Assembly (NCBI GenBank): GCA_003290165.1
Contig: QNQO01000596.1
Span: 434,001 to 498,000 of the forward strand
Length of the DNA: 64,000 nt
From: Berberis thunbergii
Lineage: Eukaryota > Streptophyta > Magnoliopsida > Ranunculales > Berberidaceae
Reading direction: 5' to 3'
Part shown: positions 11,847-24,500 of the stretch, one piece after another
How positions within the stretch are numbered: position 1 is the stretch's first letter
Layout: every line of letters begins with the position of its first letter
Notes under the pieces: model-generated
Database searches by the model: none
The model's input: only the letters and a program-made list of their open reading frames with translations
What the model was told of the DNA's origin: nothing
Position numbers and translations under genes: made by a program

Positions 11847-13429
11847 GGGTAATATTATATAGACCCCAACCTTTAGATTTTAGACTCCAGAAAAATAAAT
11901 AAATTTTCCATATGGGTCAATTGATATGTTGTTATTTAAACCTCATGTCATTTTTCCCATTTTACTAGTTAGACCCAATGTCAACACTTCCTCCCTACAC
12001 CTCACAAAAAAATCCCAAAACCCAAAATGAGCAAAGTGTAAGGGATGAAAAAAAACTCCCCTCACTCTAATGGTGAAAGATAATGAATGATAAGATTGAA
12101 ATTTTTGGAGTTGGAAATTTTATGAAACGGGCGGAAGAAGACAAGCTTCTGGAGAATCTTGGTGATTTCGAACTTGCAACCCTTGAAGGTCCAATAGATG
12201 GCGATGTTGTTGAAGATGAACATTTTCAAATCAAATCGAAGATGCATGTAGCATGGAAGTGCCAAACAAATAGGTGCGATGCTACATTTTGAATATATTT
12301 AGCAACAAAACCTACTTAGATTAGAATTTTTCGACATTGGAGTGGTTAAATCGTGCCTAGCAATAGTCATGAAATTGTGATAGGTTTCTTGCTAGTATGT
12401 AAGTCGCATCGTAATATTTTGTTTTACAATTTTGTGACTGTCACAAAGTCGTGAGAAAGTGCCAGACCTCATAAGTATGTTACTGTCACAATGCCGTGTT
12501 ATTTTTATATGAGTTACTATCATGACGTCGTGTTATTTTTATTGTCAATTTATTTACATAAATTTATTTTATATACATACTAACAACATCGAGTGTCTTG
12601 TTTGTTCTGATCGATACACTATTTGCTTTTGTAACTACCAATGTAAGCATACCGTTTTAGTAAATACGTTTGTTAATAAAAAAAATGTAATAAATGAGTA
12701 TTTTTAATAGAAGACTACTTTTGATGTTATTACATGTCTTTACTAGTAGGGTGAGATAAGAAATGTTTGATATATTAAAAGACCATGAAGATAAATTCAA
12801 GTTGATGTTAGGAAATGGTCAGTATTTTCGGATTGCTCAAAACTTTTCATGCACGTCTCTATCCACATGAGAAATTTGAATAGTTGTCATTTCCTGATAT
12901 GGGATTTCTACTAGCTAGTATACAATTGTGCCATTGTTGTTCTAGCAAGAATGTAAATAATCACTTATTTGTCATTGTGGTCATTGTTGCTAGAGTTAGG
13001 GGCATACATTTATACTTTAGGTCTTATAAGGTAAGAAGAATATTTTATGCAAATTGAATTAAGTAGTGATGCATCGATACCTCTTGTAGCTCCTTGGTGG
13101 AAGTCATGTAGCACCCAAGTTTAGCTGATAAGGGATTGACATTAATGAAGCTAATTAAAATGAATATGTTCACAACAAATATTTAAGAGAAAATGACTCC
13201 AACAGTGTTTATGATGGAATAACAAACAAATGGTTGTTATATATCCTCTTTAAACATTTTTTGTTTATGTAATTTTGGTATATATGACATGAGTGGTTAC
13301 ACCTTTTGTATTCTTAGTGGGTAGTATGCCATATTTTGTACTTTTGGTACTATATGGATTGGTATACTTTTGGTATAAATATTTATATACCAAAAGGGAT
13401 ATAAATATTTATATGCCATATTCTTAGGA

Positions 13430-13742
13430 AAGAAAGAATTAGGAGATACTTAGGTGTAGCGTCCATAGAGGAAAAAAATTAGAGAAAGACGTTTAACTTG
13501 GTTTGGTTATGTGCGGAGGAGACCAAACACGACGCCAATTAGAAAATGTTTAGATTGGCAAGTTAATGGAGGGTGTAGACGGAGGGGACGACCGTTGAAA
13601 ACTTGGACGAAGACGGTGAATGACGATATCATTGAGCTTGGATTGGGTGAGGAAATGTGGGAATATCGCATTGCTTGGAGAACCAAAATTCATGTAGCCA
13701 ACCCCGAAAATCTCGGAAATGGGCTTTGATGATGATGATGAT
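13430..13742 (+). pseudogene. 3' end of an RTE-type LINE (ORF2 C-terminus)
   Basis: The frame at 13511-13729 encodes VRRRPNTTPIRK, then RRRGRPLKTW, and ends EYRIAWRTKIHVANPENLG. This is the characteristic C-terminus of plant RTE-clade LINE reverse transcriptase proteins. Upstream, RYLGVASIEEK (13440-13470) is in another frame, with the shift at the A-run near 13470; the expected RRLTWFGYVRRR follows. The copy ends in an ATG microsatellite (GATGATGATGATGATT, about 13727-13742), as RTE elements commonly do. It is a 5'-truncated dead insertion nested in the TIR element. Confidence 0.82.
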
Positions 13743-13978
13743 TCTTAGTGGTTACTCAGTGAGTATATTTTTTGAACGTCTCACTAATTTTATGATTGCA
13801 CAAAAGGCTTTAAATATTTATATTGTTGTCTTACTTTGTGTTGTGAACTTATGATCGTCATATTGTTGTAATGGAAAAAATAATGCTTTGGTAATCTACT
13901 AAACTGTCAAACATAGATCTATACCAGTCACAACTTCGTGATGTTTGAAATATTACACTTAACAACTATGAAAACTCT

Positions 13979-14225
13979 AGGTCACAAAATTGTGACAACC
14001 ACAATTATGTGATGAGCAAACCTTGTGCTTTGAATGCTCTTGGTCACAGAGTTGTAACAGTTGCAACTTTGTGATGAACACAATCTTGCAGTTCTCGGTC
14101 ACAAGGTTGTGACAACCGCAATTTTGTGATGAACAAATTCTTGTAGTTGGAAAGCTCCCTGTCACAAGGTTGTGACAATCACAATTTTGTGATGAACAAA
14201 ATCTTGTGCTTGGAAAGCTGATCGT
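13979..14225 (+). repeat. Four tandem copies of an about 60-bp repeat
   Basis: The core GGTCACAAGGTTGTGACAAC plus GCAATTTTGTGATGAACAAA recurs four times with drift (starting near 13979, 14040, 14098 and 14160). The core contains the short inverted words GTCACAA and TTGTGAC. A diverged copy of this motif lies in the truncated element at 8030-8060. Confidence 0.88.
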
Positions 14226-14829
14226 CGCTTTGTAATACCAATTTATCGATTGGTCCACCGAGAAATCCCTCATCACAACCTTCATTGCCATCTACATCAT
14301 CATGACTACCACCATGATCATCTCAATCACCAAATGCACCATCCTTGCTTAGTTTGCCACCATCATCACCATATTTACCACCTCTATCTCGACCATTTTC
14401 ATTACCTTCAACTCCACTCTTTCAATTTATACGAGATTTAGGATTTTGAACCCCATTTTCATCCTCAACTACATTAGATCTAGATGCTTTCTTTGTCAAA
14501 GCTTCCACTCCACGCTTGCAATTTGAAGCTATAGGCTTCAATTTGGTTGGCTTTCATGTAGTCGCACGTCTTTGATTTGGTTAGCTTGGATGTAGTTGAC
14601 TCCTTCAATTTCGTCTTCTTGAAACCCTAGGTAGAGAAAGAGGAGTTTTGGTTTAGATAAGACAAAGGGTTTGGGATTTGAAAAGTAAATAGGTGAAAAT
14701 TAAAGAAGGGGTGTTATGTTGTGATAAAAGTGAAACAAACACCATTCTTGGGTCACTTACTAACAACAAAAGTTTAGGTGACGATTTTTTGAAGTCTATA
14801 ATAAGAGTACCAAAATAATATCATGGACA

Positions 14830-15330
14830 CTTGTGTGACATCCTGAGGCAATGCGTTAGCATGTGGGGTGTTGTATTGGCTATTGATTGGCAAATAGATG
14901 TACATTCTTCTATCTTTTAAACTCCTAACGAAGATTATTGCTTCAAACAAAATCTACAAGATTGTCATATATTTGCACATAATCTTGTAAGTATTTAGCA
15001 TTTAACCGTGCATTGTCTATATTTAATGCGTATAATGCTCTGTTAGGGTTAAAATGGATAAACGGTTGAATGAATATTTATCTATACTCCCCAAAAATGT
15101 TTATCTATACTCCCCAAAATAAACTCGATATACTACTTCTAGAAAATCATTTCTATCGCAGGCTTGAACTCTAAATCTCATCACGATCTAGTGCCAAAAT
15201 GATAGCGATGTTAACTTAGGTTACTCGACATAAGGTGTATGGGATTTCTCTCTTTTTGGTTCCTCCACGTATCAAATCAAGCCAGCACAAGCCGAGCGGA
15301 GATAACCAAGTAATACTCATTACAGAACAG
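14830..15330. other. Presumed upstream region of the TPS gene
   Basis: No gene is seen. This stretch lies between the TIR element and the inferred TPS leader, and no clear TATA box could be assigned. Confidence 0.4.
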
Positions 15331-15339
15331 TACAGTATA

Positions 15340-16955
15340 GTATAGAGTGAGAGTAACCAAACTCAAACCATAGTTTAGGTAGCTACTCTTGAGGAGTCAG
15401 AACTCCACACTGTTTTCTATTCCTTCACTCTTCATCATCCACTTCAGAGCGAGGGAATCAAATGCCTTTTTTGTAAAGCAGCTTCAACTAAAAAGGATAG
15501 CAGACCACTAAGCTAGATAAGAGGGTCTGGGTTCTGTTCTTACCTCTTCTAAGGGTAGGAAGCAGCAGTAGCAGCACAAGAATCTCTTCGGTGTTTTCTC
15601 TTTCTTATCTCTCGAACCTATATCTCCATCAAAGGTAAACACTTTTATGTCTCTCTTCATTTTTTCAATTTTTTTTGGTAATCTGCTTAGTGATCACTAA
15701 TGGGTTTTAGTTCAGAAGACGGAGATTGGGTTTGTAATACATGTTAATCAGTTTATTTGAGGTACAATAATAGCTGTGTGGGTTTTATTTTGTTGGAATT
15801 TAGTCTCATTTTTGCTTATGGGGTGGTTTAAAATTCTCTGTTTCTTCATATTTTTTCATGCTCTGCCTAGTTTATCTTAGTGTTAGTGGATGATCTTTCT
15901 TTTGTCTAATTTCTTTTTTAGTTGACATGTTTGATGTGAAATGATTACATATTTGGGATGCACTTCACTTGTGTATGTTTGTGTGTGTGCGTTTTATTTT
16001 TGGTTAGATTTTATTAGTTTCTGGTGTTCTAAATCACTCTGGGACCCTTCCATCTTTTAAGTTGATGTTCTTTCTTGGCAGCACCTCTCAATTGCTCTAA
16101 AATCTCTATTCGATATCTTCTGATTTCATTTTTTGTATCTACTAGAATTTGTGACTTGGGAAGGGATTTCCTCTCTTTTCTTTTGTCAACTTAGCTATCA
16201 ATTCATGTGGGATGTTGTTAGTCATTAGATGTTTGCACTTAAAATCCAACATTTTCTTAGGGTGTTTTGAGTTTATGAAAATTTGAGATTTGATTATGAT
16301 TATGCACTTGGGTTTTGCTTAGTAGAGGCATTGGAGCTTATTTTTTTTAGTGTAACTTTTTTACATGGATTTAAAGCAAATTTCTCCGTTGGGGTGGATG
16401 GGATTCTCAAGTGCCATGTAATTTAGTATTTGGAGGAATCTCAAAAATCTCTAAATTACTTTAGGTTTTCTAGGGTATGAGATTTTGGGTATTCTGCTGT
16501 TGGGTTTATTAGTTTTTTTTTTTTTGAAATCATATTGTTAATTCTGTTTTACAAATTATTTAAAGCCCAATTTCACATTCAGGGTGTGTTAAACGTATTT
16601 ATGTTTGCTCAAGTATGTTGTCCATGTGGATGATTTGAATACAGGCTTTGTTCATCTCATTTGGCTTCATTTTTTCCAGAATAAAAATTTAGCCAGGAGG
16701 TTCAAGTTTTAATTATTTGTTTGGCTCCATTACTTGTTTTAGCATCTAGGATTTTTGAAGCTTTCATCCTCTCAAAATGTAACACTCTTTCAATTTATTA
16801 CAAATTGCAGCCCAAAATCCAGTTTTACCCATTCAATTAAATTTCATTAATTACTTCATTGCATCCTTAGTTTTGATTCTGATAGGGATTTTTTTTATAG
16901 GACTTGATAGTAAGCATTCAACAAAGGAACAAGGTTTTTCTGTTTGTAAATTACG
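15340..16955 (+). other. TPS 5' UTR with a 1.27 kb leader intron
   Basis: The leader appears to run from about 15340 (CT-rich, with CAGCAGTAGCAGCA near 15562) to a splice donor ATCAAAG|GTAAAC at 15634/15635. The intron is 15635-16900 and T-rich. The acceptor TTTTTTTATAG|GACTTG ends at 16900, and the coding start follows at 16956. The leader intron is inferred from good consensus sites and T-rich composition; the transcription start is not determined. Confidence 0.6.
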
Positions 16956-19900
16956 ATGGTTTCGAGGTCTTATTCCAACCTTTTGGATCTGGCCTCTGGT
17001 GAAACTTCGACCTTTGGTCGAGTTGGGAAGAGGCTCCCTAGAGTGATGACTGTAGCTGGGATTCTGACCGACTTAGATGATGAAAGCTCCAGGAGCGTTG
17101 GCTCTGATGCTCCGTCTTCTATATCACAGGAGAGGATGATAATAGTGGGAAATCAACTTCCACTTAGAGCTGATCGAAGATCTGGTGAAGATGGTGGAGG
17201 TTGGTATTTCAGCTGGGATGAAGACTCTCTTTTGTTACAACTGAAAGACGGCCTTGGAGAAGATGTAGATGTCATCTATGTTGGGCTGCTTGAGAGAAGA
17301 AATAGATCCAAGTGAACAAGATGATGTTGCCCAAACATTGTTAGAAACCTTCAAGTGTGTTCCTGCATTCATCCCACCTGATCTGTTCAGTAAATTCTAC
17401 CATGGGTTCTGCAAGCAGCAGCTTTGGCCTTTGTTTCACTACATGCTTCCTCTCTCACCTGATCTTGGTGGGAGGTTTGATCGATCCCTCTGGCAAGCTT
17501 ATGTATCTGTCAACAAGATATTTGCAGACAAGGTGATGGAGGTGATCAACCCTGATGATGATTTTGTATGGGTTCATGACTATCATTTGATGGTGCTACC
17601 GACATTTTTGAGAAAGAGATTCAATAGATTGAAACTTGGATTTTTCCTCCATAGTCCCTTTCCTTCATCTGAGATTTATAGGACACTGCCTGTTAGAGAT
17701 GAGCTACTCCGAGCTCTCCTAAATTCTGATCTGGTTGGCTTTCATACATTTGACTATGCAAAGCACTTCCTGTCTTGCTGTAGTAGAATGTTAGGCCTTG
17801 GTTACCAATCCAAACGAGGTTACATAGGCCTCGAGTACTATGGTCGTACTGTCAGCATTAAAATTCTTCCGGTTGGAATCCACATGGGACAGCTTCAATC
17901 AGTTATGGATCTTCCTGAGACTGAATCTCGTGTTGCAGAGCTACGAGATCAGTTCAGAGGTCGTATAGTGATGCTTGGGGTGGATGACATGGATATCTTC
18001 AAAGGGATTAGCTTAAAACTTTTGGCCATGGAGCAGTTGTTAATACAACATCCCGATTGGAGGGGAAAAGTTGTGTTGGTTCAGATTGCAAACCCTGCAA
18101 GAGGCAGAGGGAGATATGTACAAGAGGTCCAATCGGAGACTTATTCCACCGCAAAAAGGATCAATAAAAATTTTGGGAGACCAGGCTATGAACCTGTGGT
18201 TTTGGTTGATACCCCACTCCAGTTCTACGAGAGAATTGCATATTACATAATTGCCGAGTGTTGTCTTGTTACGGCAGTGAGGGATGGGATGAATCTTATA
18301 CCCTATGAATATGTTATATGCCGGCAAGGAAATGCTAAACTTGATAATACCTTGCAACTTGACCCCGAGGTGCAAAAGAAGAGTATGCTTGTAGTGTCTG
18401 AGTTCATTGGGTGTTCTCCATCTCTTAGTGGAGCCATTCGGGTAAATCCATGGAACATTGATGCTGTGGCTGAAGCGATGGATTCTGCCCTAGCGGCTCC
18501 TGAGTCTGAGAAACAATTACGACATGAAAAGCACTATAGGTATGTAAGTACACATGATGTTGCATATTGGGCTCAGAGCTTTTTACAAGACCTCGAGAGG
18601 GCATGTAGGGATCATTTGAGGAAAAGGTGCTGGGGTATTGGTTTTGGTTTGGGGTTCAGGGTGATCGCCCTTGATCCAAATTTTAGGAAGCTCTCACATG
18701 AACATATAGTTTCTGCTTACAAGAGAACCAATAAACGAGCAATTCTCTTGGATTATGATGGTACAATGATGGCACCAACATCCATCGACAAAAAGTCCGA
18801 ATCCTGAGGTCATTGGTTTCTTGAACAGCTTGTGCAGAGACCCGAAGAATGTTGTTTTCCTTGTTAGTGGAAGAGACAAGCAAACACTAACTGAGTGGTT
18901 TTCATCTTGTGAAAATCTTGGAATGGCTGCAGAACATGGTTATTTCTTGAGGTATGCACTTATTTTAGTACTTTCCACAATTTATAAATGCATAGTTCAA
19001 ATCTTACAAAGTTGCCACTGTATTCAGACTAACAAGATTATGATTATGGATTTTGCATGAAGAAAACTTTCATACCTTTCAAGGAAATGTGAAGCTGGGA
19101 GAGGGCATGGATACATTTCAAGTATAAAGAGTTTTGGCTATATATTCTTGGAAAAATGGCCTATAAGTGAATTTTTTTGAGTTTGAATTTGTGGTAAAAG
19201 TTGATGGACTGTAGCTTGATTTTTTAATTTGTCTAGAGTTGAAACACCACTGAGTCTTCATGACATCGACAAAACAAAAACACTTTGCTACCTAGTCAGC
19301 ACAACATTCCTCTTCCGTTCTAAAAAAACAGTATGTTGTAATTCTGAAGCCACAACTCTGGTTTTAATTAAACTAGATTTTGTCGAAAAGCTCATCTTTA
19401 GACTGGCACCTAAACTGACTATTAACAGTAAAGATGTTTTTATGGATGTACTCTTGTTACTTTCTCTGTCCTTCTGATAGAATGAAAATGACCAATCTTA
19501 AAATTTATACAAGTTGCATAAGATTGCATCAATAACTAATAAGAACAAAGATTTATTACTTAATAAAACACAAACAATCCACATACAAACCCACTGATTT
19601 ATTTAATATCATAAAGTTCTAACTTCTAACTATACTTGGAGTGCCATTCAGTGAGATGGATCCACCTTTGAAAGGGTTACCACCTCTTTGGCCAAGAAAG
19701 GATGTCATAGATCAGTTCTCACTTTCCTGGATGTGTTTGTCCTTCTAACCTTCAAATTTATTTTTTAGATTAAATTCTGTAAATTTCTTTGGTACAAGAC
19801 TTACAATCTACTCTCCTCAGGCCAAATCTCGATGAGGATTGGGAGACTTGTGTGACTGTGGCGGACTTTGATTGGAAACAGACTGCAGAGCCTGTAATGA

Positions 19901-21119
19901 AGCTGTACACAGAAACAACTGATGGTTCCACAATAGAGACAAAAGAGAGCGCTGTTGTTTGGCATTACCAATATGCTGATCGTGATTTTGGGTCATGCCA
20001 GGCTAAGGAGCTACTTGACCACCTTGAAAGTGTGCTAGCCAATGAGCCAGTTTCTGTCAAGAGTGGCCAACACATTGTTGAGGTTAAACCTCAGGTCAGT
20101 ATTAACCTTATCATAAACAAAATTTATTATGAAACTGATTGATACCTTTGTCTAATTGATCTATGTCTATTATATACTCACATAAACCGAGTAAAATATA
20201 TATTCTGATAGAACTAAGGAATAAATTGAAATAAACGAAATAATAAATTAAAATAAACAAGCAATAATCAAAATAAACTAACAAGAATTGAAATAAATAA
20301 GATAAAGCTAATTGATTACAATTAAGAAAATACTATTCTTTCAATCATCAACCTAAGAACAATGAACAGTCTTTTACTTTATTTATAATATTTTTAACTT
20401 CGCAAGCAATCTAATTAACCTAACCCTAATTGGCTAATAATACCCTAACTCTATTTTGGGCTTTTACTTAATAGGCCCAATTATTCTTAATATTAATATT
20501 ACTAAACTAACCCCTAATACTGCTTGCATCATATTCACACCCCGGTTTACTAAGAATCCGTATTAGACACAGGTACTCATGTCTGTACCTTTGTTTGATA
20601 GCTCATTCCTGTACCTTACATAGCTTAAGAGTTGGTGGTATTGTGTTTTGTGACAATGATAATCATGGTTAGATAACCCCATGGTTTGATTGGAGCAACC
20701 TTCTAGTTTAAAAGCACAATTTTTACTTATCCATTTCCTTTTTCATTAAATTTTTTTTTTGGGAATGATGCAAGTTATTTAAGGGATTCTTCCTATATAC
20801 ACTGTAGGGTGTCAGTAAGGGTCTTGTAGCTGAACGCCTCCTAGCGACAATGCGAGAGAAGGGTATGCTTGCAGACTTTGTACTTTGCATTGGTGATGAT
20901 CAATCCGATGAGGACATGTTTGAGGCGATAACAAGTGCTATTGCGAGCCCTGCCCTCTCTCCGGTGGCTGAAGTGTTTGCATGCACCGTTGGCCGTAAGC
21001 CCAGCAAAGCCAAGTATTATTTGGAAGATACTTCAGAGATAGTCAGAATGTTGCAAGGTCTGGCTACAGCCTCAGAGCAGGCAGCAAGGAATGCTGCTCC
21101 AGTTTCTCGCCGGGATTGA
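16956..21119 (+). CDS. Class II trehalose-6-phosphate synthase (TPS8-11 type), three coding exons, two frameshifts
   Basis: Coding exons are 16956-18951, 19821-20094 and 20808-21119, all with GT-AG introns; the corrected length is about 859 residues, usual for class II TPS. The N-terminus MVSRSYSNLLDLASGE and LPRVMTVAG is typical of this class. A GT20 synthase domain spans roughly residues 60-545 (SWDEDSLLLQL, WVHDYHLMVLPTFLR, HSPFPSSEIYRTLP, FIGCSPSLSGAIRVNPW). A TPP-like domain follows (LLDYDGT, SGRDKQTL, IGDDQSDEDMFEA, CTVGRKPSKAKYYLED). In the family, class II members have little or no catalytic activity and are thought to act in sugar signalling. Two one-base insertions break the frame, in GGG near 17282 and in a five-A run near 18791. 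They could be assembly errors or early decay. The block after YFLR reads RPNLDEDWE, where I would expect a Trp. Confidence 0.9.
20095..20807 (+). other. TPS intron 2, with a possible small insertion
   Basis: The donor CAG|GTCAGT is at 20095 and the acceptor ACTGTAG ends at 20807. The 713-bp intron contains an AATAAA-rich stretch (20215-20300) that could be a decayed insertion. No gene is inside it. Confidence 0.75.
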
Positions 21120-21504
21120 ACCCATGGTGAAAAGCAAAGGAGCTATTGTCGGGATTATGATGTCAAGTAATTAATAATGTCGGTAGATATAATATACTCT
21201 GTTGCTCATCTCTTAGAAATGCCTTGTCTATATAGCAATCTTCATCTGTGACTGATCTTCGAGCTAGAGATGTTCTGTGATTCAGAAATTTCTTAGTTTG
21301 AACTGGTTTTGTGATGAAAATGTGGTTGTCTTATTTCTAATGGTGTGAAAAGTTTTTCATTCTTCAACCCCAATGGAGATTTGGTTGGGTTAACCAGTTG
21401 GGCAGTTTGTATTTTTAATATGGTTGTGATATTTCTTTAGTGTTGCTATTATTTCGACCTTGTGGAGGGTAAGAAATTCGATTTCAACTTGGGAAATGTG
21501 GTTA
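21120..21504 (+). other. TPS 3' UTR and downstream flank
   Basis: T-rich sequence after the TPS stop codon. No canonical AATAAA could be assigned confidently. The Helitron-like array starts right behind it. Confidence 0.45.
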
Positions 21505-24500
21505 CTGTAATTGATCGAATCTCAACTGTCTTTTATCTCTAACCTCAAATATCATCTTGTTTTATAATATAGAAGGCTAGGGTATTCCCCGTCGTTGGCA
21601 CGATAAAAGTTTAAAACTTGTCAAAACATGATTACCCTTAAGTTTTCATCATATATACGTACATGCCTAATCACCACCATCAACAATTGAAGAAAAATAA
21701 ATAAATATAAAAATGTTGGGTATGAAAATCAAACCCATGCATTTTTGGTGCTTTAAGTTTTATACGATCCATTAGATTCTTATATTTGGGTAAATCTCAC
21801 CTGTCTTTTATTTCCAACATCAAACACCATCTTGATTTGTAATATAGATTAGGGTATTCTCCGTGCCGTTGGCACGATAAAAGTTTAAAAATTGTCAAAA
21901 CATGATAACCCTTAAGTTTTCATTCTTCATACTTATATGCCTAATTATCACCATCAACAATTGAAGAAAAATAAATAAATATCAAAAAATGTTGGGCATT
22001 GGAATCGAACTCATGTACTATTGGTGCTTTAAGCACTATGTGATTTGTTAATTTTTATAACTGGGTAAATCTCAACCATTTTTTTTTTATCTCCAACCTA
22101 AAAAATATCCTGATTTGTAATATAGACTAGGGTATTCCTCGTGTCATTGGCATTTCACGTACTTTTATTTGCTAAATATCATGTATTTAACACCCTCGCC
22201 ACCAGCTCTAATTTTGCCCTCAATCAGTTTTGAAGTGCAAACATATTCTAAGGTAAAAATATAATATAAACTGTAGGGTTAGACTCGATTAAAATTTGAT
22301 TCAGTTGAAAAAAAAATTCAGACACAGAGAGTGAGTTCTCCCCTAAACCTTGAATTTGCCAAAACATGAAGTTCGAGATTTTGTTTGAATATGCATTAAG
22401 ATGTATGTCTCATTTTTTTATGGGATGATTGACCCGTCTCATTTACTAGAAAATTATTAACGACATGAAATGCATTATACGTTATTTAGCAATAAAAAAA
22501 TTATATATATATAATTTTAGTGTTTGTATTGATCATTCGTTTCATTAGAAAGATTTTCAAAAATGCATTCCAACGATACAAAATTTACCAAAATTCGACA
22601 ACCAAGTAAATAGTTATGATAATTTTAATTTTGGGAAAAAACACAAACTTTTCTCTCTCCTCCATATGTACATTTACTAACTTTTTTTCACAAATTTTCA
22701 TATTTTTCGCCCATATAGTTCTGTTATATTCACAAACATACCATTATAAGAAATGAATCTCAACTCTCAACATAATTTCCAACTTTCAATCCTAGTAATC
22801 TTTTATCTTCAATTCCTTAAAATACCATGCTGACTTGTAAGACATATTAGGGTATTTTTCGTGTTGTTGGCATGATAAAAGTTTAAAACTTGTCAAAACA
22901 TAATCACCTTTAAGTTTTCATCATTCATACTTACATGCCTAATCACCACCATCAACAATTAAAGAAAAATAAATAAATATCAAAATGTTGGGTATGGGAA
23001 CCGAACTCATGCACACTTGATATTTTAAGTTCTATATGATCCGTTAGATTCTTATATTTGAGTAAATTTCAACCCTCTTTTATCTCCAACCTCAAACACC
23101 ATCCTGATTTGTAATATAGATGAGAATCAAACTCATGCACTCTTGATACTTTAAGTTCTATATGATCCGTTAGATTCTTATATTTGGGTAAATCTCAGTC
23201 ATCTTTTTTCTCCAACCTCAAACACCATCGTGATTTGTAATATAGTTATTGAAAATACTTGCAACGTGAAATATATTAGATGTTTTTCTTTGAAAAATGC
23301 ATAATATGTAAAATGTAAATTTAAAAGTCTTAACCGTTTGCATTGATCATTGGAAAGATCTTCAAAACTACATTTCAACAATACTAAGTTTAAAGAAATT
23401 CGATAACTAAGTAGTTATTTATGAAAACTTTAAGTTTGAGAAAAAAAGAAAAAAAAAATCAAAAGTTTCTCTCTCCACATGTATATTCCACGTTTTCATT
23501 TTAAGTTTTACGTTCATTTTCTTTTTTCCTTTTATATGCTTTATATTTATAGACATGTCATTATTCATAATGAATCTCAACCCTTAACATCATCTCCAAC
23601 TTTTAATGTTAGTCGTTGTTATCTCAAATTTAAAACCTCTAGCTAATTTATAAGATAGACTAGTGTATTATCCGTATTGTTGGCACGATAGAAAGTGTGT
23701 CATGACATGAAGTTAATCTCAATTAATGTTTTAAATAATTGAAAAAAATTAAAACACCATAGTGATTTTTTATTAAACATTGATTCCCCAAAATATGAAG
23801 TTTGGAGTAGGTGTGGGCATCCCATCCCATGATTTCAATCTCGTCCCTTTTTTTGCGTTTTTTTGGGATTGATCAAACTCATCCCGATACCGTCCTGTCT
23901 CGATCTAAAATGAGATGGGATCGGGATGAAGATTGTCAATCTCGCCCATCACATTTTGTCCCGAAATTATTTATTTAATATATATTATTATTTATTATTT
24001 TAAAATTTTAATTCAATATCACTTAGGTTGGAACTTAGTCAACTTATTCTCTTACTGTGACAGTGGGTACATTGCAAACTATAATTAATTCATTTAACAA
24101 CCATTGAAGGATAATGTGAAACCATTCTTTGTTGTTATTTTATTTCTTTTTGTAAAACATTATTTCATTAGCATTGATGAAATCTTTATTTAACATTGCA
24201 CACTCCTTTAAATGCATACAGTTCAAATAAAAAACATTGTGAAATACAATTATATTGTCTTTATTTCTTTGTTTTAGTTCATAAGTGTCCACTTTAGGCT
24301 TTTGAAAAAAGAAGATTGAAAGGATATTTTTATATTTGATTTAAATGTATACAAGCACTTGCAATATGGAACGATTCATTTTTACTATATGCTCATCTCG
24401 TCCCTTCCTGAACCCGTTTTGGGTTGGGACGAGGTTGGGATGAGGTCTATCTCGTCTCGAACCCGAAGGAATGAGATGGGATCGAGATGAGGTCAATCTC

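Larger units (their letters stand above)
11847..14811. mobile_element. TIR transposon, non-autonomous, with internal LINE fragment and 60-bp repeats
   Basis: The left end GGGTAATATTATATAGACCC (11847 on) matches the inverted right end of the truncated copy at 8513 closely. It matches its own right end (TATAATAAGAGTACC, to 14811) more loosely, at roughly 70 percent. Inside are several GTGATGAACAAA/GTGACAACC motifs also seen in the other copy. A small frame at 12083-12292 (69 residues, beginning MNDKIEIFGVGNFM) has no family I recognise and is probably chance. No transposase is visible. Confidence 0.55.

Noticed and set aside
13977..14291. 104-residue minus-strand frame with repeated CSSQNCGCHNLVT units
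   Set aside because: It is the translation of the 60-bp tandem DNA repeat and has no start context or relatives that I recognise.
18040..18375. 111-residue minus-strand frame
   Set aside because: It lies opposite the TPS exon and has no independent support.
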